Shown here: piece by piece, positions 41,962-54,700 of the stretch
Layout of the letters: each line of letters starts with the position of its first letter
How positions within the stretch are numbered: the stretch's first letter is position 1
Assembly (NCBI RefSeq): GCF_901709675.1
Contig: NC_051094.1
Coordinates: 4,119,001-4,183,000, forward strand
From: Syngnathus acus
Taxonomy: Eukaryota > Chordata > Actinopteri > Syngnathiformes > Syngnathidae
Reading direction: 5' to 3'
Length of the DNA: 64,000 bases
Position numbers and translations under genes: made by a program
Notes under the pieces: model-generated
What the model was told of the DNA's origin: nothing
Databases searched by the model: none
What the model saw: the letters and a program-made list of their open reading frames with translations, nothing else

Positions 41962-44900
41962 CTGGGAAAACAGCTGTCACTTCACTTCACACTGCGTGTG
42001 TGCGTGTAAATGTGTGTGTGCGTAGATTCGTGACCCCTGGGCTGTGATCAATAATAAAAGTGACAGATGGAAAAGCTGAGAGGGAATTTCTACCACTTCC
42101 TGACTTTGACTGACAGTCCAGAGGAAAGAATATCACACATCATTGTCATCATGATAATATTTGCGTTTTCATTCATAGTACCATCTAGTAGCAATAACAA
42201 TAAGCAAATTCCAAAACAGAATTTTTCACTGAGATTTTACATCTTATTTTTCTTTGATTTATTAAGATTGTTGTCTACAAAACATTACTTTATTTTTCAA
42301 AAATAGACAAAATTAATTTGCAAATTTGGATTTTTGAAATAGAAAATTGTATTTATTCTTAAAAGATAATGGTTTAAAATAAAAGCCTCCTAAAAATGAG
42401 GTAGTCTGTTGTATTTTTCATCAAAAGTACTGACTTATAATGAAGCACATAACATAACTCCTGTAATATAATTTCAATACATGGGTGGACCTGGAAGGGT
42501 GTCTGGGGCCCCCAAAGCCCCCCTGAAGGTGCTAATGATGACCCTTGGTGCGTATGGCTGAGAGTTCAAAGGTGAGAGATCACCACTTCAGACAGAGATG
42601 AATGAACATACAATCGCTAGCGCTATTTTCCTGTTGGCATATTAGCGTAACATGCTGCTGGCAATATAATTATTATTACCTCTGGTGAATCTTCAAGTCT
42701 ACGGTTTTACCTTTCTTGGTTAATTTTAAAAATAGTCCATGCCCCGCTTAACCCCATCCCATTCGATGTTTCCCGACCGGACCCCCGGGTACCTCAATCC
42801 CATCCCAGCATACATCACTGTCAAGATAAATGTGAGGTCATCAATTTCAGAACAAAAGTGTTGTTACGATACGCCGCGCGTACAACACACATAAGGCCTA
42901 TCATGCTACGTTAAGATAAGCTAAGCAGTCCCATGAAGACGAAGGAACGGCAAAGCCATGATTGATGAACTGACAACCGATGTGTACGTTTTGGATGGTT
43001 TGTTTTCAAGTTTGAAACTGATTTATCTTCATTTTTTTAAAACACCAAATCTGGCATTGTAATGTTCTCTTATTTTTGGGGGTTCTAGTCCATTTCCTTT
43101 GGTTACAAGTTTTAATGAGTTTTATATATTTTCAGAATAGACCGCTGACCTTTTGATGACAACATCACTTTTCTGTCTTCTGATTGGTTGGTCTGCGAAA
43201 AACTGTGGCAATCTGCACACATTACTACATTTAGAATATCTGGTATGATTTCTTGGGTTTTAGTTGACTCTTTTTTTAGTTTTTGACGCGTTATTAGCTG
43301 AATATTGATTGTAAACTACTCCACATTATTTACATGGCACAACTGCGAGCTCTTATATCGCCTTTTTCCAAGCACGAGATGCAAGGCCCACACCGTTGGC
43401 ATCCAATCACGAGTCTTCTCCTTTTGCGTTCTCCAGATGTGTCTTGGCGGGAATCTGCCGTCCATAATTACGCCACACGGCAGGCCGGCGTAAAAGTACA
43501 TTTTGGTCGTGGCGAGGTGGAGGAGGAGGCGGCGATCCATTTATTGATGAGCCGTCAGCTAGCGGCGTGTCAGCTAGCAGTGGAGCGGCGTCCGGCGCAA
43601 AGTGTGCCTGATGTTGGGTGACATCTCCACAGGAAGAGGCGCAGCTTAACCTTTTCTCTTGATGACTTGAATCAAAATGTAAATGCGTCCGGCCTCATCG
43701 ATTGCCGCCGCCACCGCCGCTGACGGGAATTACCCAGAGTTCACCTCTCGTGCTAACGGCCCGCGCGGCGTTAATGACTTTAAAGTTGCCACTAAATGAA
43801 AATGGGGGGGGAGCTGATGAAGCAAAACAAATGCTAAAAACAACTCGTCAACAATCAGCAGTTAGCTCGTAGCTATTCAGCTACCGATACCGCCGACATG
43901 CACACAATTAACATGTTCACCAGAGTCATTAGCATTATGCTTGTTGGCATGTTCACCAGCGCTACTTAACGATGCAAAACGAAAGACTAATTGTAAAAGA
44001 AACAAAAAAAAGGACTCATTGCCTTTGGGTTTTCTCTACTCAAGAGGCAAATATTTGTACCAACCTACCAACCAACCAACTAGCTAACTCATTCACTAAC
44101 TTAAGTTAGCAATTACTAACACAAGACAAACTAACAAACGGCTGAACATCCAAAAAAAACTAACTAATGTAGTTAAAACACATTTCTTTCTAAAGTTAAC
44201 CCTTTCCATGTTTTTCAAATTCAATGTCTGCCAGATGACATCATTTATACATTTCTGGACCAAGGTGGAAATTTTTATATATTTTGTTCGAGTATTTCAA
44301 GTTTCGCAAAGAGTGGTAAAATCCAACAAAGTCTAAGGCTTAGCCAAGGAGACACCGTATCAGTTTGTTAGCTTTTCCAGGCACGGCGCAGCGCAGAAGG
44401 TGAAAGTAGTTTTTTTTTTTGCATTGTTGTTTTTGTTTTTTTCTTTCACGCTGTCAGACTTCATGAAAGCTCCATCAGCCGTGACGCCGACCAACCGACT
44501 CAGCAGCGCCGCCCGCGTATTGGCACGTGTCAGCGCGCCGCCATGGATTTATGTATGCAAATGTCTACGCTCGATGCCGTCTGACAACGGCGCAGATCTA
44601 TGAGCCCTCGCCAAGGCCAACGAGAGCGAGAAGAAGACGAAGAGGACGGTCGAGGAGAAGGAGAAGACGAAGATCGAGGCCTGCATGCTTCTCGTCCGCG
44701 GTCGGGTGAAAAAAGTGGATATGAGCGGAAAAATGATGCGAGGAATACACTGCAAAGGCCTGTCAAGCAGATGGCCAGTCAGCACAGCGGAGGCTGCAGG
44801 CTGGCCTCTGATTGGACGAGATACAAGCAGGACGCTCCTCAGACCAATTATTAGCCAACTGCAAAAGTTGCTCAAAGGTTTTTGTGGATCCCTGTATTCA

Positions 44901-47554
44901 ACGTGTGAGGCCTTAACGGTGGCAATAATTACCAATAAAACTTAAAAGTTGCTTGAATAAAAGTGTGATTTTTGCCATTACGATCTTTTGATCTGACAAC
45001 AAAAATCATTTCTGATCTTAGTCATTTTGATTTGATCTGTTGTCGGGAATGATGACATTTAGAAGTTGTCATAATGACACAATTAATATTACCTAATGAC
45101 AGTTTTGCCAACTTTGCAATTTTTGTTAACGCACCGTTATAGTCAACGTCACAAAAAAGGCCGACGAAGCAGGACCGTTTTTAGCTGTTTGTGCGAATGG
45201 GGTGGGGGGGGGGCGTGTCTCGGCATACCGGAGCCTGTCGTGGAGACGTCGGTGAGCGCCCGTCGCCATGTCACCGGCCTCCGCCCCCTGGGGAGGGAGC
45301 CGCCCGTCAAACGTAAAGGTTGCGGCCACTTTGCATAATCGTTAGCGCGGCGACAGGAAGTCGTTGCGGAAACAATCAATGTTGTTTTAAGAGATTACAC
45401 CAAAAAAACAAAGAGGTTGAACAACATCCGCACCGCGACAATGACAGCCATTTAAACAGAATCGCCCTTAACATGTACATTTCTTTGATTTTTTTTGTTG
45501 AGCGAATTGTTTTACGCCATTTTTAGCATTTTATGAATACAGCTTTTATTTCTAAGCGATCTTTTTATTCATCTTTGACGTTTTATCTTGAAGGATAACA
45601 TCTAACACATGATTGGTCATTAACGAGGCACAAAGTTATTACGCAGCAAAGGCGAATGACACGAGGTCAAAATATATTCAGGGTAAAAATAATACATCGT
45701 GTGCGGAGGAAAGCGTGTGCGTGTTTCACGTCGGGGAGATAAGTCAGGAAACGGATGACTGTTATTGGCCGGCCGGCTCTTATCTCCCCGCCTCCCACTT
45801 TTCATAGAAATTTGCTCAAGACGACAACGATGACTTGTTGTGTTTTGGTCTCATGTTTCCCGTTGCCACCGAGCACTTGTTCTTTGTTTACTTGACGGCA
45901 TACTTAAAGAACCTCAAGTAGACTTACAGCACTGCATCCCAAGTACACAACCTAAAGGCCACTAAAATACCTTCGAACTTTGGACCCTGATGCACACCTA
46001 AATGCAATAACGAAAATATCTCAAAGTCCCAAAGGACCTAAGAGTCTGAAGGACATCGAGAGAACCAGCGCCTTAGAAATCAAAGTAAACCTGAAGACTC
46101 CCAATGAAGAACCTGAACAATGCCTAAACACAAGTACATTGGATCCTTAGTACAACAGTACTTTAGAACCTGTGAGTTGCTTCAACTTTAGTACCTTGAA
46201 AGTACAATTAGTATGTGAAGGACACTTAAAAACCTTTAAACCGAAAGAGAACACATACGTGACATAAGACCGGTACAGACCACCAACTTAGAAACTGAAA
46301 TATTCTTACAGACCGGAAAAGTTCAAACCCAAAGTACTAAAAAGTGTTCATGTTGCTACTTAGCGCACACGCGTCCGTGTGTACGCGTGACTGTCAGTGT
46401 CGTGCATGACAAACTGGTCCAATTTCAACGTGGTGGTCTTCTGAGATTTGTCTCCCCCCCTTTTCTGTTTTAGCCCGTGTCAGATGTGGATATCGAGTGG
46501 GGGAGGGGCAGATGAGGTGGGGGGGGTGGGAGACTACAGTGTGTGTGTGTGAAGGGGGGTGGGTGCACTCGAGGTGGTTAAGGGGGTCCCTCAGTGACAG
46601 AGCAGAAATAATTAAAGTTTTCTGTGTTGTTTCTTATCAGCTGCTGGGGGCTCTTGATCATTTCAGGGGGGGGGGGGGGGGGGGGGGTCCTGTATGGGGG
46701 TTTGTGCTGCATCAGCTAATATGATAACAAAGTGATAACAAAATGAACAAGGACATAACACCGACATCATCATCATCTTCCTCCTAATCATCATCATGGC
46801 CATTATCTACCGGCGCCGGCTTACGCAACACAAAGTGAGAACATGAAAATGTGGCAAACGCAGGCCAAGATAATACGTCACCCCGCCGGGCAGAGGTTTG
46901 AACGCAGACATTGGCATCAGGACATTAGTGTCAGTCTGTGGGCGCTAACCTGTAGCTGGCGTGATAGCTACAGGATCATAGTTTCATCATCGTCTGTTAT
47001 TTTATTTTATTTTTTTATTTCGCTCCGAAAATGTTAGCATGTCAGGCAACAAAGTTAGCATGTTACATGAAAATCCCCAGAGGAAACAAAACACAAGTTG
47101 TTCTGTTTACGTTTTTTAACGCAACCAAGGAAGTCATCGCATATATTTTCTATAAGATGCTTTTAACTTAATAACACTGCCATGTTGAGGTAACAACAAT
47201 GAAAGAAACAAAAAATTGACATTCGCTAGGATGTTGAATACAGCTACGGCTTTTAATGTACCTGTTAACGTCACATATTTTGTTTGGGGAAAACAAAAAA
47301 TGTGAGGTCATGAAGCCGCTTACGAAAAAGAACATCAGCTACGTGAAAATCTCTGAACGAAATGGGAAAGCAATTAAAAGAAAGTAGACACAATGTCCTC
47401 AGTTACTTTAAACAACGCAATACCATCAGTTTGGTCACTTTAGCAGTTAGCATGCAAGCTGTAATGTGCTCTCGAATGTAAAGCAAAGTCAAAATGTGAA
47501 GTACCAAAAAGAGTTTTACCGTTCAAATGAGTTCAAGTCAAGTGATGAGGATAA
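41962..47554. other. PPIC-SNX2 interval, right part, no gene seen
   Basis: No coding exon recognised. 43380-43620 and 44455-44620 are GC-richer blocks resembling noncoding regulatory DNA; the second contains an octamer ATGCAAAT near 44554. 45890-46340 is a degenerate array of ACCTAAAGTACTTTAGAACC-like words. A long G homopolymer sits at about 46663-46687. Arg/Glu-rich frames at 44600-44850 come from a purine-rich stretch. Confidence 0.4.
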
Positions 47555-47558
47555 TTTC

Positions 47559-47564
47559 TTTATT
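47559..47564 (-). terminator. Possible SNX2 polyadenylation signal
   Basis: TTTATT on the + strand is AATAAA on the transcript strand, about 1.2 kb after the SNX2 stop. Other hexamers may be used. Confidence 0.3.
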
Positions 47565-47954
47565 TTCATCACATCCAAATGTCTTAACAGTAAAGTTGCA
47601 AAATATGAAAAAGTTGGCAAAAATAAAGGCAAATGCTGAAATCAAGTCCAATTAAGGGGAAAAAAATAATAAATTAAAACAAGTGGTACAAATCTATTTA
47701 AGAGTGACCCTTCTCGCTAGTTGCTAGCTAGCATTGCATTTAAGCGGTTTACATTGAAAAAGTAACGAAACATTCTACAGTAGTGATGTTTTGGCAACTA
47801 ATGGCCACTTTCCTCACTTCATATTTTGGTGAGTGGTGACAATTAACTAGCATGGTACGCTTAGCTGCTCTGAAAAGAAAATAATTCTTGATTAACATGT
47901 GAAGCTTAATCAAAGAGATTAGCCAGTAGTCAACTTTACATTGATACTGTGAAA

Positions 47955-48020
47955 TTGATGTGGCTGTAGCAGAAATGGACCTAGCACTTGATGTGGCTGT
48001 AGCAGAAATGGACCTAGCAC
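47955..48020. repeat. Perfect 33-bp tandem duplication
   Basis: TTGATGTGGCTGTAGCAGAA followed by ATGGACCTAGCAC occurs twice without change (47955-47987 and 47988-48020), downstream of SNX2. Confidence 0.95.
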
Positions 48021-48758
48021 ATCACAAGTGACTCGCACTTGAATTTGTTCGTACATTGAGATTGTTAATGCTCAGCTTACCAGCTTGCAAGTTGACAGGA
48101 AAATTTGAAAAACGTATTTTCAAATCAAATCACATTACAAAGAAAAATCAGCACAAAAATAGGATGGACAACAATTTAAGATATTGAAATGCTCTTCACA
48201 CTAGCTAGCGGCTCGTTAGCATACCATTTGAGTGGTTAAGCAAAGTGAAAAAATTAAGCAGTCGAGGCTTTTTCACGTTTTTATGAACATTCTTCTGGTT
48301 TCACATTTTGGCGGAAATAAATTAGTATTTTGTTGATTAGCTTAGCTGCTCCCAAAAGACAAAAATATCGGAGAAAAGTATAAGCTACATCTATAATTCA
48401 GCGTTTTGTTGTTGTTGTTGTTGATAGTGTTAGCATAAGGTTAGCCGGTAAGTGAAACTTCAAAAACAAATGATTGTAAACATTGAAAGCGTTTTTAAAA
48501 TTAGTGTGATAATTTGAGCAATTCAAGAGTGAGCCTTTGACGGGAATTTTTTTGCCACTTAACAAGACACGAAGGTTTGGTGAAAGGCCAAAAGCTGACA
48601 CAGATTCATGAAAAACAAAGTAGAGGTCGTTCAAGTGTCGTGGGGGGAAAAAGAAGCTGTGCCCCGGTCAGGTGATGAAGAAGAAAAAGAGGAGGAGGAG
48701 TAAGAGTTCCGACAGTCCCCGTTTAGGAAAGGAGGAGGCCAGGTGCATTGTGGGCGGT

Positions 48759-51700
48759 CTATGAGATGGCTTTGGCCTCTGGTAAGAACGCTTCCCAGTA
48801 CTTTATCAGCTGTTCACAAACACGCAAATATGAATATAATTATCATCATAATACAGTTATCTAAAAACGACATCTTTTTTAGATAAACATATAAACGCAA
48901 AGTAAATAGTTCAAAGTAATACATTTTTGTACAAAAAAAATGTGAAGTGCTTCAAAACATATTTTGTAGACAAAAGTGCTATATATAATTTTATCTATAG
49001 ATATAAAAATGCAATGAGCGAGTTTTAATAGACATATGTGTACTAAAACCTGTTTGAATATACTTTTAGGGGTATGAAAGGGTAATGAAAAATGTATCAA
49101 TGTATTTCAACTGGTATAAAATATTTCTAGACAAAGTGTAAAAAAGAAAACCTAATATGTTTAATTTCAGGTATTACATTTGTTACCTGTTGTTGCGTGA
49201 GCGCGAGGGCTTCCAAATATTTGATGATAATGTTCTTGAAGTCATTGACGCGCTCCTTCTGCAATGACCCAAACGACAACGTGGTTGTTTACAAATGCAG
49301 AAGTGGGTGTGGCACAGCCAGCCGCATTGTTTGTTGCAGGCTTACCTCAAAGCGACTCACTTCCCGGCGGATGATTCTGGAAATTTGCTCAAATTCTCGC
49401 TCACAGTGCTGGACTTTGCCCTCCAACTGCAACACAGCGACGTTAGCGTCGTTAGCCACAAAAAGATTTAGAAACCCTTGAGGAAAGTGAGTGTGTTTTA
49501 ACACAAGTAGTGGTGCGCCAGCTCCCTCCAATGGTGTAAGAAAGAATTGCTGCTAAAGAACACTTCTGTTGTATTTAACTTCTTAATAGAATAGAAATCT
49601 ATGCTAGTGAGTGTTTCTCCTTGACCATTCACCTCACAGGTTTGCTATATGAAAATACTGATTAGACACAGGAGTGCCTTTGGCTGTCCGCAATAAAAGG
49701 CCACTCCAAACTGCTATTTTGGCTCATTTCGGTGGAAATACAGAAAAGAAATAACCTGTTTCCAGCAGAGGGCCAAACTTGACATAATTACGCAAATATA
49801 TAAATAAATAAAGCGTCAATGGATGGCATGTAACCACTTATTGGTACTTGGGAAATGGTGTGATGAAGCGCATGCATGTGTCAGTTGTCATGTGTCACGT
49901 GACAAAAAAAGAAAAATCTTCACTCATGTTACCCGAGGCAAAATTTACAAATAATATAAAACTGATAACATACTAAGAATTACGAACGTTTTCTAATAAA
50001 TATGAAGGAATGTGATCATATAAGAATAATAACCAGATTAAAATGTGATCTAAAAGTATAATACAGCTGGGACCCCCCATAAAATTAAAATAAATGTAGG
50101 ATGAATAAGAGAAAAGGATGCTAAAAAACAACGAGAACGTCATATAGGGCGGAGCTTAGAGTCCTACCTCTTCGATTTCCTGGAGCAGCGAGGCATGATG
50201 GGGGGGGAAAAAATTCAAGCAAATTTCAAAAAGTAAAAATCACTATCAGTGCCTCCAAAACTGCTGAAAATAATATAATGAATGTTTTCATTCATTGGCT
50301 CTCAATGAAATTGATTTTGAAATGAAAACTGAAATTTGAGCCCTTGTTTTGTTTGGTTGTTTTCTAAAGCAAGAACAAGTCTGTCAATTTCATGCACGGC
50401 CCCACAGGGGGCATTGTGGCTGCAGACACTATGCTAACTAAAACTGAGCAACATTACAATTGTTACACGTTAACAAGGTGACCATGTTAGCACATCACAA
50501 CTCAAGACTTTTTTTTTAATGAAGGGCAAAAAAATCATATCAGTGTGCGTGTGTGCGCATTCTCGTGTGTGTGCACGTTGTGTGTAGTCGCTGGTGTGTC
50601 CATGCGTAGTAAATAAAAGCTTGTTGCAACTCTACTGCCAAACATTGACTTCTGACAGCAACAACATCACCCCCCCCCCCCCCCCCCCCGGCTCCTCTGC
50701 TAACTGCAGACCCCCGACAGTGCGTGTGCTTTCTGACAGACGCCTCGCAGGCTGAATTTGTAGGCTGACGGGCTAATAAAAGTATTTTTTCTTCTTCTTC
50801 GTTTGATAAAATTCCTCAGCCGCAAAAACAAAAACTTTTCACTTGAGTGAGTAGCAAAGGTGCGTTTGTTTCATCGCGCTGGACGTGGCAGGCGGACGAC
50901 TCTGGGAGGGGAGGCGCAAGTGATAAGCTCGCCTTGCCTCTTTGACGTTGCTAGTTCTTTGTCTTGGATGTTGCAATGTAATGAGCTTTGCATATCGTGT
51001 CTAATTTATTTTACGATATAATATCGACACGTGTACTATGTGAGTTAGTTTCCTTTTTGACGTCACCTGTTGTCTTCTTACCTCTTTGATGTCGTCTTTG
51101 GCCTGCTGCAACTTGTCGGATTTGTTTGAAAACTGCAGTTTGACTTCGGCCTCGCGTTTCTTCTGCAGGAGCAGTTGAGTGTCCTGCCACCTCTGCCAGG
51201 CCTTCACGCGCTGCTCAAACACGCCCTGCACACGCAGACATCACGTCATCATGTATCGTACACGTCGTACGGTGAACCGCCTGATATAGCGCGCCTTCTC
51301 ATTCCCGCCCCATTGTATCGCAATAAAGAAATCAAGTCTCAAGTTTCTTTTTCAATCTACGCTTTAGCAAAGGCGTGAGTGACGCACCTTAACAGCTGTG
51401 AGGAGGCGCACGTAGTCTCCGAGCAGCTCGGCCAGGAAGTAGAAGTCAGCGGTGGCCTGCTGCTGGTACTGCTGCTCTATCTTCTCCTCCACCTCAGCCA
51501 GCTGAGACAAAGCTCGGGATAGCGCCGTGTGGTCCTCGCTGTTGCCCAGCATGGCCGCTGACTTGGCGAACTGTGCCGTGCTCTGTGACAACTCTGCACG
51601 TGCGCACAATTATTCGTGGGGTCATCGACAAGCACACACACATTTACAAACACATTCATATTCACGTACTGTACGTGTGCAGGTATATTTTCTAACGCAC

Positions 51701-54700
51701 GCTTGCATCGTTTACCTTTCCTGTGACACACAAGTGACTCCACACTGACGTGAAGTTTCCTCAATTGTGCGTCGAGATTCTCAAAATGTTGCTGCTTCTC
51801 CTCGAACCACTGACGCAAACGCGCGCATCGCAGTCACAAGGTTACAAAGCCGTCAATCGGCACCCCGCTTCCCCCGGAGCAACTCACAGTGTCCGACTCG
51901 TTCATCTTGATGGTCATCTTGTTGACGGCGTCAGCCGCCTTGTTGACCATCCTGAGGAGGCCGGCGCCGCTCAGAGCCTGCGTGTTGACGGCCCGCGGCA
52001 ACTGGGACGCGCGCGTACAGGCGCAAAACAGACAATCATCAAAGACGCCTTTTTCCGTGTCTTGCTGTTCGGTGCAGGGGAGTTGAAGGGCATCGTAGTG
52101 GAGGAACAGGAAGGGGATGCAATGATGCCATTGAAATCCACGACAACTATTTTACAGGGCATGCGGCGTGAAAGGAGGTCGAAGGTCGAACCAGAACTTG
52201 ACAAGAGGCAGGACAGTGGACAGGACCGAGGCAACACCATACTAGGTTGGCAGCTATCAAATATTTTTTAAAAATCAATTTTTCTTGTGATGATTCCATC
52301 GGTTAATTGGATAAAATTGAATTTTGCAACAAAAAAATGTAACATTAAAGTTTCTTTCAAAATCAATTTTTATCTTGTTTGTGTTAATGAACCGATTTGT
52401 GGGACGTGTGTGTGTGTGTGTTGAGACTTGCGAGCTAAACGCATACTAGTCATGCTAACGCAACGGCATGACGGCGCCCCCTGATGGAGAAAGCCGGCGC
52501 CGTGTCGGTCTTTGATGACACAAAACGACTCGTGACGTTTGTTTCGCCCCATTTAATTAGGCGCCGCTGTCTCGCTTTCGACACAATCACTTTGTCGCCA
52601 TCCCACCCCAACACAACACCCTCTTTAATTCCCGTCATTCTGCACCCCGCCCTCAAAGCGATTGGAACGTCGTCCGCATTCCAGATTAAATCAGAGCGTC
52701 AGCGAGAGAGCTCATTTTTCTTCATTTCGGAAAAGTTTACTTTCGCCTTTGGTGGTCCTGCCCCAACCCCCCTCAAAACCATTTAAGCGGAGGCAGGGTC
52801 TCAGGGGTCCTCGTTGATGGAGGCTAAATGAAAGGGGGGTAAGGTGGAGGGGAGCGGGGGGCTATGGGTTGGGGACCACGGGGTGCTTTTCATTTATAAC
52901 CCCCTCCTGGTTGCGTTTCATTAAGTGGGCCGGACGGGACGCCGCGCTCGCTCAAGCGTCCCACAATTCATCTGTTAAGTCGCTGACAGACCGCCATTTA
53001 TTTGGTAGGCCGCGCCCCTAAGCACACCAGCCTGGTCCCAAAAGGCATCTCGGTGTGGGGTGTGTTGTTTGTTTGGTTTGTCGATTTACCTCGGAACTCT
53101 CCAGAAACTGCACGAGGTCGGGATCCTTGAGCAGGACGGGATGCTGCACCGTGCGCATCAGGTACCTGCACCACAACGTGACAAAACTCTATGGTAAGTC
53201 CAGGTGAGCCAAAACGAGCTCATTTTGTTCACACGCAAGACTCAGCAGCAGCAACAACAACAAATTGGACATGTGACATCATCATACCTCTCCAAAGCCA
53301 ACCTTCTCTTCTCCACAAATTCGTTTGACGATTGGTCCTCCTTCCCGACCTTCACCTTGGTCATTCCTACATGACATGCATCATACATGACTGTGGTCAA
53401 CATGTTTGTGTTGCCATAGCAACATACCCACAATGCTCTTCTCCGGAGCGGGAGGCACGATGTAGCCCACGTGCATGTACTTGGACGCCAGCTTCCCGTG
53501 AAGGCCCAGGAAGTCGCTGAAGCGACGCTTGACCGAGAACTCGGGAAGCCTAAACAATGACGATGATGCCTTGGTGGACACCTTGTAGGCCATGTACGCG
53601 TTCATGCCGTCGCCTGGGAACAGCAAAACCGAGCGAGTCTTGCGAGCCGACTGAGGTGAGGACGTTTCAGTAGAGGATGGCGAGGACCGACTCACCGACT
53701 TTCTCGGGGTCCGACACAGAGATGGAAATGTCCAACGTGTCGCTGGACTCTTCTTCGAGCTGAAGATACAGTAACACACACATTTTTGTGTACATGTGAA
53801 CACTAGTGTGTGTCCAAAGGTATGTGTCTGTTTGTGGATGTTTACCTCATCGAAGGAAGAGTGTGTAAACATGTCGTTGTGGCCGTGTCCTAAGCGCGGT
53901 GTGAGGACGGAGGTGGGCGGCGTGATGGGGGTGATGGCGGGCGACGGGCCGTCCGACAGCAAGACGTCTCTCTCCGGGCTGTCCAGTGACACTTCCTCTG
54001 TGGCCTCTACCAAGCGCGCACACGAGACAAAATGGCAGCCGATGTGTTTATATTTGAAAGCCGAACATTTGGTTGCGCTGTTTGAATGTAGTAATTGTGC
54101 CTTAGATTTGATTACTTATTCCAATATTGTACAATTGTTAAGTATAGTTTGGTTGGATTTAACATTAAAATACATTTGCGGGTAATCTTTTAGAACTTTT
54201 TCTTCATACACTGTGCATTTTTTTTTTTTTTTTCCCTCACTGACCTCACACGACAGTCACCTTTCACTGATATACATTTAATGTAAGGCAATCAAACAAA
54301 CAAAAGCAAAATGAATACAAACTAATTAAAAACATGTAACAAAGGACAGTTCTTTTGGGGGGTTCTGGAACAAATTAATTGTCTTTCAAGTCATTTATAT
54401 GGTAAATATTGATTTGACAGCCAAATAAATAGAGTTACAAGCTTGGTCATAGAGCAAATAAAAGAAAAGTCCCGGCACCACTCTATGACATCATCCAGTA
54501 AGCACCTACCGGCAAACAGATCGTCTGCGTCATCGTCAAAGTCAAGCTTGGGCCCGTTGGACTTCCCACTGCTCGGGTACACTTCCTGAGGTGGGACGGA
54601 CGGACAGACAGCAAGTGACACAGGGACAACAAGTCAAATCGGAGTCGATGCTCGTTCAAAGCACCTGAAGCGTGTCTAAGGGCACATGCAAGCGTCACAC

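Noticed and set aside
44600-44854. Arg/Glu-rich open frames
   Set aside because: A purine-rich low-complexity stretch; both strands are open and nothing resembles a family.
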